A stretch of DNA of 5,817 bases from Bacteroidota bacterium (GTDB lineage: Bacteria; Bacteroidota; Bacteroidia; Chitinophagales; Chitinophagaceae): assembly GCA_023411775.1 (NCBI GenBank), contig JAEYOL010000109.1, forward strand, positions 1 to 5,817. The letters are read 5' to 3'. The notes under the pieces were generated by a model, which had not been told where the DNA came from, made no database searches, and saw only the letters and a list, made by a program, of their open reading frames with translations. Shown here piece by piece: positions 5,725 through 5,817 of this stretch. Within the stretch, counting starts at the first letter, position 1. Each line of letters begins with the position of its first letter. The translations under genes and the position numbers were made by a program.

Positions 5725-5817
5725 TTAAGCATCCATCCTGACCAAATGCTTATCATAACCCAAGTCCACCAGCCTCTCAAACGCCTCCCATACTTCATCC
5801 GGTATGTCCTGGTGCAC
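5725..5817 (-). CDS. C-terminal 30 residues of an unidentified protein, cut by the right edge
   Basis: From the right edge the minus strand is open for 30 codons to TAA at 5727-5725. The fragment includes IPDEVWEAFERLVDLGYDKH and ends LVRMDA. The composition, with amphipathic helix spacing and few rare residues, looks like a genuine protein C-terminus. The start lies outside the window, so the start codon, length and family cannot be given, and the fragment is too short to identify. The stop is followed at once by the heptamer repeats rather than by an obvious terminator hairpin. Confidence 0.6.
   Translation of the reverse strand: MHQDIPDEVWEAFERLVDLGYDKHLVRMDA

Overview
The window looks like chromosomal DNA of a Bacteroidetes bacterium, most likely Chitinophagaceae-like. 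The grounds are moderate GC, start codons with weak or absent Shine-Dalgarno sequences, many short lineage-type hypothetical proteins, secreted proteins whose signal peptides end in A-x-A-Q, and AT-rich intergenic short tandem repeats. The genus assignment is inference. No rRNA, tRNA, CRISPR array, transposase or phage gene is visible.

Left block, minus strand (1-1259): an uncharacterised soluble protein running off the left edge (597 to 1), a 99-aa membrane protein with a signal-like N-terminus just upstream of it (920 to 621, 23-nt gap), and a possible small exported protein (1259 to 1008). A 106-nt divergent intergenic region (1260-1365) separates this block from the next.

Centre, plus strand (1366-3580): three co-directional genes. 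They are a polytopic membrane protein distantly resembling TspO/MBR, a 71-aa helical protein of unknown role, and a complete MidA/NDUFAF7-type SAM-dependent methyltransferase (COG1565), which is the most secure functional call here.

Right block, minus strand (3587-5817): a secreted protein of 437 aa combines about four W-rich repeats of a type also found in plant casein-kinase-like proteins with a C-terminal TPR domain. It converges on the methyltransferase gene with only 6 nt between the stop codons. Upstream of it are an 83-aa charged protein and a 47-aa single-pass membrane protein, probably co-transcribed, and then the last 30 codons of another gene entering from the right edge. The intergenic stretch between the 47-aa gene and that fragment carries three short tandem arrays: an octamer x4, a heptamer x5 and a second heptamer x3.

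The genes do not form a recognisable pathway or defence system. The most noteworthy items are the W-repeat/TPR secreted protein, the three-part tandem repeat block and the unannotated 47-aa membrane protein.
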